This document shows, one piece after another, positions 38,203-45,281 of a stretch of 64,000 nt of DNA; position 1 is the stretch's first letter, and each line of letters opens with the position of its first letter. The stretch lies in NCBI RefSeq assembly GCF_041224425.1, contig NZ_JBGFGL010000068.1, forward strand, positions 124,001-188,000, written 5' to 3'. The notes below the pieces were generated by a model, which worked only from the letters and a program-made list of their open reading frames with translations, did no database searches and was not told where the DNA came from. This DNA is from Psychroserpens sp041224425. GTDB lineage: Bacteria > Bacteroidota > Bacteroidia > Flavobacteriales > Flavobacteriaceae. The position numbers and the translations under genes were made by a program.

Positions 38203-38646
38203 ATGAATACGAATAAAATTATGGATTGTGAGCGTAGTAAAATTGAACGTTGGTCAAGATTTCAATTATCTAACTCATGGAAAACTATAGGAGTATTAAT
38301 ATCTGTTCTGTGTTTTGTTACTCTGATGGTTATGAAAATCTCTGGAGTTGAACCTTCATGGATTAACGATGTTTTAAAAAGAGCATTAATTGTTGGCTTT
38401 TTGATCATTTCATTATCAAAGGAGAAAGATGAGGATGAAATGATCGCTTCCTTAAGAGCAAAATCCTACGCTTTAGCTTTTATTTTTGGAGTGCTTTATA
38501 GTTTAGTTCAGCCTGCTGTAGATTACGTAGTCCACAATTATATTTACGAAGCAAGTGAGAACAATACGTTTAGTTATTTTCAGGTTTTATGGTTCATGCT
38601 ACTCGTACAGATTATGTTCTTTGAAGTTTTAAAGCGTAACAGATAA
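38203..38646 (+). CDS. Four-helix membrane protein paired with an HTH regulator
   Basis: A 147-residue protein with four predicted transmembrane segments (about 29-47, 60-76, 90-110, 125-142). The first about 25 residues are charged and cytosolic. An internal ATG at codon 7 (MDCERSKIERW) is a possible alternative start. It shares one base (TAATG) with the following HTH gene. No enzymatic motif is visible; such pairs are common in Flavobacteria and may sense the membrane. Confidence 0.72.
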   Translation: MNTNKIMDCERSKIERWSRFQLSNSWKTIGVLISVLCFVTLMVMKISGVEPSWINDVLKRALIVGFLIISLSKEKDEDEMIASLRAKSYALAFIFGVLYSLVQPAVDYVVHNYIYEASENNTFSYFQVLWFMLLVQIMFFEVLKRNR

Positions 38647-38846
38647 TGGAAAATACAATAAAAGTAGAGCGTGCTATTTTAAGTCTAACACAAGATGATT
38701 TAGCCAAAAAGATTGGGGTTTCCAGACAAACTATAAATTCTATTGAAGCTAACAGATATGTGCCTTCAACGGTTTTGGCTTTGAAGCTTTCCAAAGTCTT
38801 TGGAAAACCAGTCAACGAATTTTTTAAACTGAGTCCTAATGATTAG
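38646..38846 (+). CDS. Small HTH (XRE-type) regulator
   Basis: A 66-residue DNA-binding protein that is almost wholly the helix-turn-helix: LTQDDLAKKIGVSRQTINSIEANRYVPST. Start overlaps the upstream gene by one base. It may bind the repeated boxes upstream of the operon, but that is inference. Confidence 0.9.
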   Translation: MENTIKVERAILSLTQDDLAKKIGVSRQTINSIEANRYVPSTVLALKLSKVFGKPVNEFFKLSPND

Positions 38847-38878
38847 CTTGGCACTCACACTGATATCAATTGTATTAG

Positions 38879-39565
38879 CTATTGTTTCAGTAGTGCTTTA
38901 AGGTCTTCGAGCCCTTGAGTCGCTGTTTTCGGAATAAAGGTCAACTGACCTCTACTATGCATGGTTGGATTGGGATCGATGTAAAAAACCTCAATATGTT
39001 TCGGAACATAATGTATCAAACTAGCAGCAGGATATACCTGCATTGAGGTTCCAATAATCACCAGAATATCAGCTTTGGTACAGATTTGAATGGCTTTCTC
39101 AATCATTGGAACAGCTTCTCCAAACCAGACAATATGAGGTCGCATTTGGTGCCCTTTTTCACAGGTATCTCCTAGTGCAATATCATTAGTCCATGCTTTG
39201 ATATCATAATCATTTCCTGAACTTCTCGCTTTCAACAATTCGCCATGAAGGTGTATGACATTTGAACTTCCAGCACGCTCATGTAAATCATCGACATTCT
39301 GTGTGACAATCGTAATATCGAAATCATTTTCAAGTTCAGCTAAATCTTTATGGGCTTTATTTGGAGAGACGTCCATCAATTGCCTGCGACGTTGGTTATA
39401 AAACTCCAAAACCAATTCTGGATTACGTTCAAAAGCTTGAGGAGTAGCTACTTCTGTGACTTCATGTCCTTCCCATAAACCATCGGCATCACGAAACGTT
39501 TTGAGTCCGCTTTCAGCACTCATTCCTGCGCCAGTTAGAACAACAAGATGTGGTTTCATATTCAT
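38879..39565 (-). CDS. SIR2-family class III protein deacylase with reduced zinc-ligand set
   Basis: A 228-residue sirtuin. NAD-binding GAGMSAESG (12-20), TQNVDDLHERAGS and catalytic His107 (HLHGEL) are intact. The Tyr56-x-x-Arg59 pair in FYNQRRR is the mark of class III desuccinylases such as CobB. The usual four zinc cysteines are not present: only Cys135 (DTCEKGHQ) is seen. An internal ATG at codon 3 is possible. Acts in the cytosol on acylated lysines. Confidence 0.88.
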   Translation of the reverse strand: MNMKPHLVVLTGAGMSAESGLKTFRDADGLWEGHEVTEVATPQAFERNPELVLEFYNQRRRQLMDVSPNKAHKDLAELENDFDITIVTQNVDDLHERAGSSNVIHLHGELLKARSSGNDYDIKAWTNDIALGDTCEKGHQMRPHIVWFGEAVPMIEKAIQICTKADILVIIGTSMQVYPAASLIHYVPKHIEVFYIDPNPTMHSRGQLTFIPKTATQGLEDLKALLKQ

Positions 39566-39585
39566 ATGGATTGCATAATGATTAA

Positions 39586-39593
39586 CAAATTTA
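39586..39593 (-). promoter_or_regulatory. Putative -7 box of the sirtuin gene (TAAATTTG)
   Basis: Exact TAnnTTTG on the minus strand, one base away from the opposing box of the methyltransferase gene. Confidence 0.5.
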
Positions 39594-39594
39594 C

Positions 39595-39602
39595 TAATTT
39601 TG
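39595..39602 (+). promoter_or_regulatory. Putative -7 box of the TrmH-like gene (TAATTTTG)
   Basis: Exact TAnnTTTG ending 3 bp before the ATG at 39606, pointing to a near-leaderless mRNA. Confidence 0.5.
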
Positions 39603-39605
39603 ATT

Positions 39606-40262
39606 ATGACCGATTTAAAGCTTCTGGAATATTTGGAAACCTATCTTACCGACAGGAGGAAAGAGCGCTTTCACAACGTGTTGTCCCAACGGACCAAGCA
39701 TTTTACCGTAGCTACTGAAGACGTGTATCAATTACATAACACCAGCGCTGTGATTCGTAGTTGTGATGTGTTTGGCATTCAGGAAATCAACATCATTGAA
39801 GAGCGCAATCTTCGTAAAATTGACCGTGAAATTGCCATGGGCTCACAAAAATGGGTAGATATCAATCGGTTTCATTCGGTAAAGGATGCCATTTCAGATT
39901 TACGAGAAAAAGGCTATCAAATTGTTGCAACAACGCCTCATCGAGAAGATACCTTACTCCATGATTTTGATATTACAAAAAAGTCATGTTTTGTCTTTGG
40001 AACCGAAAGTGAAGGTTTGTCTGATGAGGTTATAGAAGCAGCTGATTCATTTTTGAAAATTCCAATGGTTGGCTTTACCGAGAGCTTGAATATTTCGGTG
40101 TCTGCAGCCATTATACTTCAGCACGTCACCACCAAACTTAGACAAAGTAATATCGATTGGCAACTCACTGAAAAAGAGAAAATTGACAAGCGTTTGGATT
40201 GGTGCAAAAAGACCATTAAAAGTTATGATAAAATAGTAGAGCGCTTCTATGCGGCTCAATAA
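39606..40262 (+). CDS. TrmH-family (SPOUT) tRNA/rRNA 2'-O-methyltransferase
   Basis: A 218-residue protein with the trefoil-knot SPOUT motif: FGTESEGLSDEVIEAAD, then IPMVGFTESLNISVSAAI. N-terminal YLTDRRKERFHNVLSQRT and NTSAVIRSCDVFGI match TrmH, which makes Gm18 in tRNA. An upstream in-frame TTG at 39600 exists, but the ATG fits better. It is divergent from the sirtuin with 40 bp between. Confidence 0.88.
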   Translation: MTDLKLLEYLETYLTDRRKERFHNVLSQRTKHFTVATEDVYQLHNTSAVIRSCDVFGIQEINIIEERNLRKIDREIAMGSQKWVDINRFHSVKDAISDLREKGYQIVATTPHREDTLLHDFDITKKSCFVFGTESEGLSDEVIEAADSFLKIPMVGFTESLNISVSAAIILQHVTTKLRQSNIDWQLTEKEKIDKRLDWCKKTIKSYDKIVERFYAAQ

Positions 40263-40299
40263 TTTTTGTATCTTACACTAACAACCAAAATCACTTAAT

Positions 40300-40830
40300 A
40301 TGTATATAGCGCTTTATGTCATTATTGCCATTGTATTGCTTTTTACCATTCTGGCACTTGTTGCTCCAAAAGAATTTCTCGTAGAGCGTAGTATCGTCAT
40401 CAATAGACCGTTACCAGAAGTGTTTGATTATCTTAAATACATTAAAAATCAAGATCATTGGTCACCTTGGAAAAAGAAAGATCCGAACATGACCCAAGAA
40501 TTTATTGGTACCGATGGAACGGTTGGCTTCATTTCCAAATGGGAAGGTAATAAAGATGTTGGAACAGGAGAGCAGGAGATTCTCAATATTGTTGAAAACG
40601 AACAAATAGAATCAAAACTTCGCTTTTTTAAACCTTGGAAATCAGAATCAGATGCCTTTCTTAAAGTTGAGGATGCTGAAGCTGGTCAAACTAAAGTTAC
40701 TTGGGGATTTGTTGGCAAGAATAAAGTTCCAGCTAATATCTTTATGTTGTTGTACAACGTAGATAAACATGTAGGTAAGGATTTTGAGGAAGGGCTAACA
40801 GAGTTAAAATCAATCTTAGAATCTAAATAA
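40300..40830 (+). CDS. SRPBCC-fold (polyketide cyclase-like) protein with N-terminal membrane anchor
   Basis: A 176-residue protein. Residues 3-22 are one transmembrane helix. The remainder has the START/Bet v1 helix-grip pattern (VERSIVINRPLPEVFDYL, WSPWKKKDP, then TKVTWGFVG). It probably binds a hydrophobic ligand; none is known. It starts a likely two-gene unit with the VOC protein, 2 bp downstream. Confidence 0.85.
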   Translation: MYIALYVIIAIVLLFTILALVAPKEFLVERSIVINRPLPEVFDYLKYIKNQDHWSPWKKKDPNMTQEFIGTDGTVGFISKWEGNKDVGTGEQEILNIVENEQIESKLRFFKPWKSESDAFLKVEDAEAGQTKVTWGFVGKNKVPANIFMLLYNVDKHVGKDFEEGLTELKSILESK

Positions 40831-40832
40831 TT

Positions 40833-41207
40833 ATGGAACAAAACATGGTCGGCTGGTTTGAAATTCCAGTTCACGATATGAATCGTGCAAAAGCTTTTTA
40901 CGAAACTGTTTTTGAAGTTAAAATAGAAATCCACAATTTTGGCGGATTGCTTATGGGATGGTTTCCATTTGACGAATCCAAACCAGGAGCTTCAGGAACT
41001 TTGATAAAGCAAGACACTTATATTCCTAGTGAAGAAGGAACTTTAGTCTACTTTAACTGTAAGAATGTTCAAAATGAACTCGATCGTATTGAAAGTGCAG
41101 GAGGTAAGATTTACCAGCCTAAAACCCAAATATCACCTGAGCATGGTTATATGGCTGCCTTTATTGATTCTGAAGGTAATCGCGTTGCCTTGCATTCAAG
41201 GGAATAA
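40833..41207 (+). CDS. VOC-superfamily (glyoxalase-like) protein
   Basis: A 124-residue single VOC module: VGWFEIPVHDMNRAKAFYETVF at the N-terminus and GYMAAFIDSEGNRVALHS at the end. Metal-ligand positions are not fully conserved in a way I can confirm. Substrate unknown. Confidence 0.88.
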   Translation: MEQNMVGWFEIPVHDMNRAKAFYETVFEVKIEIHNFGGLLMGWFPFDESKPGASGTLIKQDTYIPSEEGTLVYFNCKNVQNELDRIESAGGKIYQPKTQISPEHGYMAAFIDSEGNRVALHSRE

Positions 41208-41209
41208 AT

Positions 41210-41989
41210 CTAGAAGCGTCCCGTTTTTCCGCGACTTAAAACCTTGTATTCTTCGTAGCATTCGCTAATGGCATCCAAGACCTGAAGATCGTTAGCGTTT
41301 TCTATAAAATCCTTGGAATAATTACACTGATTGATGATTTCATCTAAATCATACTTATCTACCTGAAGTAAGACCAAGAGCATTTCACGATCGAAGCGTG
41401 ATGCCAAGTTATTTCTAATTTCATCATCTTCCTTCATTTTTTTGAGCTTACGAAGCTCTCTTGGACGTTTTCCAAACATGTTATGAAGAAAATCCGCTGG
41501 ATTGAAAATAGCACCTAACACCTTGTTGACAGCATTAGGTCTTCGGTCACCAGCTTCATAACCAGCATTAGGAAGACCAGAAATACTATATCTGTAATTT
41601 GATTTAATTGGGACTTGCTTGATGTCTACTGCCAGATAACCTGTAAGTTTCAATTGATTTACGACAACTTCCTCTAAAGCTAAAGCAGATTCGGTCATAC
41701 CAATTTTAGTATTCCCAAATTTAATCCAGTCGTTGGTTACCCTTACCTTAATCGATTTATAGCCTAAATAGGAAAAGTGTAAGGTATCGTTAACTTCGGC
41801 TCGAATCTCAAATTCACCATTACCATCTGTTGAAGTTCCAATCACCTGATTCAAATTGACAATGTTCACACGATGCATTGGCTCATCTGTAGTCACATCA
41901 ATAACAGTTCCCTTTACTGAAGTAGATTCTTGAGCAAAAGCAATACCTGTTGCGAACAAAAGAAAAATAAGAAATTGTAGGTGCTTCAT
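41210..41989 (-). CDS. Exported protein with carboxypeptidase-D regulatory-like domain
   Basis: A 259-residue protein with a signal peptide ending at about Ala19. Residues about 23-110 form the CarboxypepD_reg-like beta sandwich (VKGTVIDVTTDEPMHRVNI, GEFEIRAEV, YLGYKSIKV) seen at the N-terminus of many TonB-dependent receptors. No plug or barrel follows; the C-terminal half is charged and helical. It may be a periplasmic or surface protein of unknown role. Confidence 0.82.
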   Translation of the reverse strand: MKHLQFLIFLLFATGIAFAQESTSVKGTVIDVTTDEPMHRVNIVNLNQVIGTSTDGNGEFEIRAEVNDTLHFSYLGYKSIKVRVTNDWIKFGNTKIGMTESALALEEVVVNQLKLTGYLAVDIKQVPIKSNYRYSISGLPNAGYEAGDRRPNAVNKVLGAIFNPADFLHNMFGKRPRELRKLKKMKEDDEIRNNLASRFDREMLLVLLQVDKYDLDEIINQCNYSKDFIENANDLQVLDAISECYEEYKVLSRGKTGRF

Positions 41990-42087
41990 GTAATCAATTT
42001 ACGACATAAAAGTAGTAAACAAAAGGAAATAACACCTTTTATTACCCATAATTTGACTAAATATTAACAACATGGTTTAAAACCACC

Positions 42088-43866
42088 TTATTTTCTTCTT
42101 CTAGAACGTCTTGGTCGATCTGAAACGGATTTACTCTTTTTTGATGATCTTCGGTCTTTTCTGTTTCCGGAACCTGCAAATCCTCCTGAACTGCTTCTGT
42201 CACTTCGCCTTGATGACCTGCGATCGCCTCTACGCTTTTTACCTGAACGTCCACCACGATTTCTGCCTCCACCTTTATCATCACTCACTTCAACATTGAC
42301 AAATCGTCCATTATGCTTAAAATCAGTAAAGAATGTCAAAACCTTTTCTTGAATCGATTTATCAGTATTAAAAAACGAAAAACTATCCTTCACATCAACT
42401 TTAAAGACATCGTCACGACCTAATTCCAAGACGGCTTTCAAGAAATCTTTAAGCGACATCCAGTCGTAACCATCTTTACGTCCGACATTAATGAAGTAAC
42501 GCGTTTCATCAGCACTGACTTGTCGATCACTCCCTTTGGAATCTGATACGTTTAGGTCTTGGGCTTTTTGATAATAGTTGAAGAATCTCGTGAACTCCAC
42601 CGAAAAGAATTTCTTGATCAATTCGTCTTTGTCGGTATCTTCAAACAATTCATTGATACTTTCTAAATACTTATCGATTTCATGATTGACTTTTGTGTTG
42701 TGCACTTTATTTGCCAATGACATCAATTGTACTTCGCAAATTTCCATTCCATTTGGAATGTCTTTCTTTTCAAATTCTTTTTTGATGATACGCTCAATCT
42801 GCTTGATTTTTCGCACCTCACTTTTAGAAACAATCACCATGGAAACTCCAGTCTTTCCAGCACGACCAGTTCGTCCCGAACGATGTGTATAGGTTTCAAT
42901 TTCATCAGGTAATTGGTAATTGATCACATGCGTAATGTCATCGACATCAATACCACGAGCCGCGACGTCTGTAGCAACCAACATCTGGATTTGCTTATTT
43001 CTGAAGGATTTCATCACCAAATCACGTTGGTTCTGGCTTAAGTCGCCATGAAGCGCACCTGCACTGTAACCGTCTTCAATTAAGTTTTCAGCTACTTTTT
43101 GAGTGTCACGTTTGGTACGGCAAAAAATCACCGAGAAGATATCTGGATTGGCATCTGCCAAACGTTTCAGCGCTTGGTAACGATCTCTTGCATTTACCAA
43201 ATAATACTCATGTGAGACTTGATTGGTACTTTCGTTTTTGTTTCCAACAGTGATTTCAATAGGTGCATGCATGAAATCCTTAGCGATTTTAGCCACTTCA
43301 TTAGGCATGGTTGCCGAAAATAACCAAGTGCTTTTGTCTTTAGGCGTATGTGACAAAATATCAGTAATATCTTCATAGAAGCCCATGTTCAACATCTCAT
43401 CAGCTTCATCTAGAACCGCATATTCAATCTTTGATATGTCAACCATGTTTCGGTTAATCATATCTTTCATACGTCCTGGTGTGGCCACAACGATTTGTGT
43501 CCCGCGTTTTACCTGACGTGCTTGTTCGGTAATACTGGCACCTCCATAAATGGCAGTCACATTTAAGCCTTTACAGTATTTTCCGTAAAGTTTAAGTTCG
43601 TTGGTTATTTGAAGGCAAAGCTCACGCGTAGGCGAGAGGATCAAACCTTGAGTGGTTCGACTGTTAACATCAATTTTTTGTAACATCGGAAATCCGAAGG
43701 CTGCCGTTTTTCCTGTTCCTGTTTGCGCCAAGGCAACAAGATCAGAATCGTCGTTCAATAAAATTGGAATGGCTTTGGCTTGTACATCACTAGGCGTTTC
43801 AAATCCTAGGTCGTCAATAGCAGTTAATAGGTCTTCATTAAGACCTAAATCTTTGAATGTGCTCAT
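42088..43866 (-). CDS. DEAD-box RNA helicase (DeaD/CsdA type) with basic RG/RS tail
   Basis: About 592 residues from the ATG at 43864-43866 (MSTFKDLGLNED). Earlier ATGs at 43932 lie in the leader. Motifs: AQTGTGKT (Walker A), DEADEM (motif II), SATMP (motif III), HRSGRTGRAG (motif VI). Residues about 465-545 look like a DbpA-type RNA-binding domain. The tail is rich in Arg, Gly, Ser and Lys (ending RRSRRRK). It unwinds structured RNA, likely for ribosome assembly or cold adaptation. A structured leader precedes it. Confidence 0.93.
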   Translation of the reverse strand: MSTFKDLGLNEDLLTAIDDLGFETPSDVQAKAIPILLNDDSDLVALAQTGTGKTAAFGFPMLQKIDVNSRTTQGLILSPTRELCLQITNELKLYGKYCKGLNVTAIYGGASITEQARQVKRGTQIVVATPGRMKDMINRNMVDISKIEYAVLDEADEMLNMGFYEDITDILSHTPKDKSTWLFSATMPNEVAKIAKDFMHAPIEITVGNKNESTNQVSHEYYLVNARDRYQALKRLADANPDIFSVIFCRTKRDTQKVAENLIEDGYSAGALHGDLSQNQRDLVMKSFRNKQIQMLVATDVAARGIDVDDITHVINYQLPDEIETYTHRSGRTGRAGKTGVSMVIVSKSEVRKIKQIERIIKKEFEKKDIPNGMEICEVQLMSLANKVHNTKVNHEIDKYLESINELFEDTDKDELIKKFFSVEFTRFFNYYQKAQDLNVSDSKGSDRQVSADETRYFINVGRKDGYDWMSLKDFLKAVLELGRDDVFKVDVKDSFSFFNTDKSIQEKVLTFFTDFKHNGRFVNVEVSDDKGGGRNRGGRSGKKRRGDRRSSRRSDRSSSGGFAGSGNRKDRRSSKKSKSVSDRPRRSRRRK

Positions 43867-43952
43867 GCAATAGTTTCGTATTCGATTATGTCCTTTGGTG
43901 TTACAAAGGAAGCGAATCGACATACTAAACACTTAATCTTCCAGGTAACACA

Positions 43953-43992
43953 TCCTCACCCTGAGGAATCTACAAATCCGTTCTTCGGATTT
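43953..43992 (-). promoter_or_regulatory. Two hairpins in the deaD-type leader
   Basis: TCCTCA/TGAGGA with CCC loop (43953-43967) and AAATCCG/CGGATTT with a 5-nt loop (43974-43992). If transcription begins just after the box at 44003-44010, both lie in a leader of about 130 nt before the ATG. Confidence 0.45.
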
Positions 43993-44002
43993 TTTCAAGG
44001 TG

Positions 44003-44010
44003 CAAAGATA
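44003..44010 (-). promoter_or_regulatory. Putative -7 box of the DEAD-box helicase gene (TATCTTTG)
   Basis: Exact TAnnTTTG on the minus strand, about 137 bp before the chosen ATG. Confidence 0.5.
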
Positions 44011-44066
44011 GACTATTATTTGGATATACAATACGTGGGCGTTTTAACACGCTATCACTACTCAAT

Positions 44067-44089
44067 CTTTTTGGCAAAAAGCCAAAAAG
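44067..44089. repeat. Perfect 9-bp hairpin CTTTTTGGC/GCCAAAAAG
   Basis: Five-A loop. It lies 24 bp beyond the rdgB stop on the minus strand but no T-run follows, so a terminator role is only possible. Confidence 0.4.
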
Positions 44090-44113
44090 GATTTCAAACA
44101 GACCGTTCTATCG

Positions 44114-44692
44114 TTAACGCAGCTCACTTAAAAAATCAACCAATAACCCAACGGCTTTGCCACGATGACCAATTTTGTTTTTGTTCTCTAGCGACATTTC
44201 AGCAAAGGTTTGGTCATAGCCTTCAGGTTGAAAAATAGGATCGTAACCAAAGCCTTGATTGCCAGATTTTGTTTCAGTTATTTTTCCCTTACAAATCCCA
44301 GTAAACGTTTCTAAAGAGCCATTAAGATGTAAGGCTATAACCGTTTTGAATTGAGCAGTTCTATCCGATTGAGCTTCGAGATTTTTTAAAAGCAAATCCA
44401 TATTGTCATTGGCATCACGTTGTGGTCCAGCATATCGCGCACTATAAACACCAGGCTCATTGTTCAAGGCTTGTACTTCCAATCCGGTATCATCGGCAAA
44501 GCAGTCGTAGCCATAATTCGTTTTGATGTATTCAGCTTTTTGAATGGCATTGCCTTCAATGGTTGGTTGCGTTTCAGGAATGTCATCGTTGCAACCAATA
44601 TCTTTTAACGATAATAAAGTAATGTACTTAGGAACCAAAGATTGAACCTCTCTAAGTTTGTTAGGATTATTGGTAGCAAAAACGATTTCCAT
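44114..44692 (-). CDS. rdgB: Non-canonical purine NTP pyrophosphatase (RdgB/HAM1)
   Basis: A 192-residue housekeeping enzyme that hydrolyses dITP/XTP to monophosphates. The start MEIVFATNNPNK (44690-44692) is favoured over an ATG 51 bp upstream. Motifs CFADDTGLEV, PGVYSARYAG and GFGYDPIFQPEG are intact. Confidence 0.94.
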   Translation of the reverse strand: MEIVFATNNPNKLREVQSLVPKYITLLSLKDIGCNDDIPETQPTIEGNAIQKAEYIKTNYGYDCFADDTGLEVQALNNEPGVYSARYAGPQRDANDNMDLLLKNLEAQSDRTAQFKTVIALHLNGSLETFTGICKGKITETKSGNQGFGYDPIFQPEGYDQTFAEMSLENKNKIGHRGKAVGLLVDFLSELR

Positions 44693-44860
44693 CTCACAAA
44701 TTTTACAATCACAAAAGTATTGTTTATTATTGGATATTGACAATGAATTGGTTCAAAGCTTATTGCGAATTTTAGGATGACTTTATGACTTTTATCAGCA
44801 AAAAAACCGATTCTATTTTGTAACTTTAAGTAAAGAAATTAACCTTAAAACAAGTATATT

Positions 44861-45160
44861 ATGAATGTGAATATTAGATACGTTGATGTTGATGTTAGTG
44901 AAACCTTAAACACATTTACAGAAGACAAACTTAGTAAGTTATTTAATCGATATGAATTTTTGGTAGGTGCAACGGTTCGATTTAAAAAAGATGAGAATAG
45001 CCATGACAAAGGTAAAATTTGTGATATGGAATTGAGTTTACCTGGTCCGAGAATTTTTGCCACATCAGATGAAGCACAATATGAAGTGGCGGTTAGGGAA
45101 ACTATAAAAGATTTAGAACGACAACTTAAAAAACGTAAACAGGTTTTTAAGACCCATTAG
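44861..45160 (+). CDS. Short ribosome hibernation promoting factor (HPF/RaiA family)
   Basis: A 99-residue single-domain S30AE protein. It has KLSKLFNRYEFLVGATVRFK and EVAVRETIKDLERQLKKRK. It lacks the C-terminal dimerisation domain of long HPF. It should bind the 30S decoding region in stationary phase. Own terminator. Confidence 0.9.
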   Translation: MNVNIRYVDVDVSETLNTFTEDKLSKLFNRYEFLVGATVRFKKDENSHDKGKICDMELSLPGPRIFATSDEAQYEVAVRETIKDLERQLKKRKQVFKTH

Positions 45161-45178
45161 CTTTTAAATTTTAAACTG

Positions 45179-45227
45179 AAAAAGCCTTATAGATTAGCAT
45201 TGAAGTTATCTGTAAGGCTTTTTTTAT
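45179..45227 (+). terminator. Terminator of the HPF gene
   Basis: AAAGCCTTATAGAT pairs with ATCTGTAAGGCTTT (one G-T) and is followed by a T-run. Confidence 0.8.
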
Positions 45228-45252
45228 GTTAGTTCTTTTGGATTCTGAATGT

Positions 45253-45260
45253 TATATTTG
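45253..45260 (+). promoter_or_regulatory. Putative -7 box of the M3 peptidase gene (TATATTTG)
   Basis: Exact TAnnTTTG, 21 bp before the ATG at 45282. It supports the later start over one at 45249. Confidence 0.5.
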
Positions 45261-45281
45261 TGGGTCTTAAAAAAATTCCAA

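Noticed and set aside
38203..38846. Possible toxin-antitoxin pair
   Set aside because: The first protein is a four-helix membrane protein and the second a compact XRE regulator; no toxin motif is visible. A regulator/membrane-sensor pair fits better.
42057..42284. 75-codon minus-strand frame at the DEAD-box C-terminus
   Set aside because: Shifted frame over the Arg/Gly/Ser-rich tail of the helicase; its repeats come from that codon usage.
43888..44238. 116-codon plus-strand frame between the DEAD-box gene and rdgB
   Set aside because: It spans the leader hairpins and runs into rdgB on the opposite strand; no recognisable protein and no promoter. The region is better explained as a leader.
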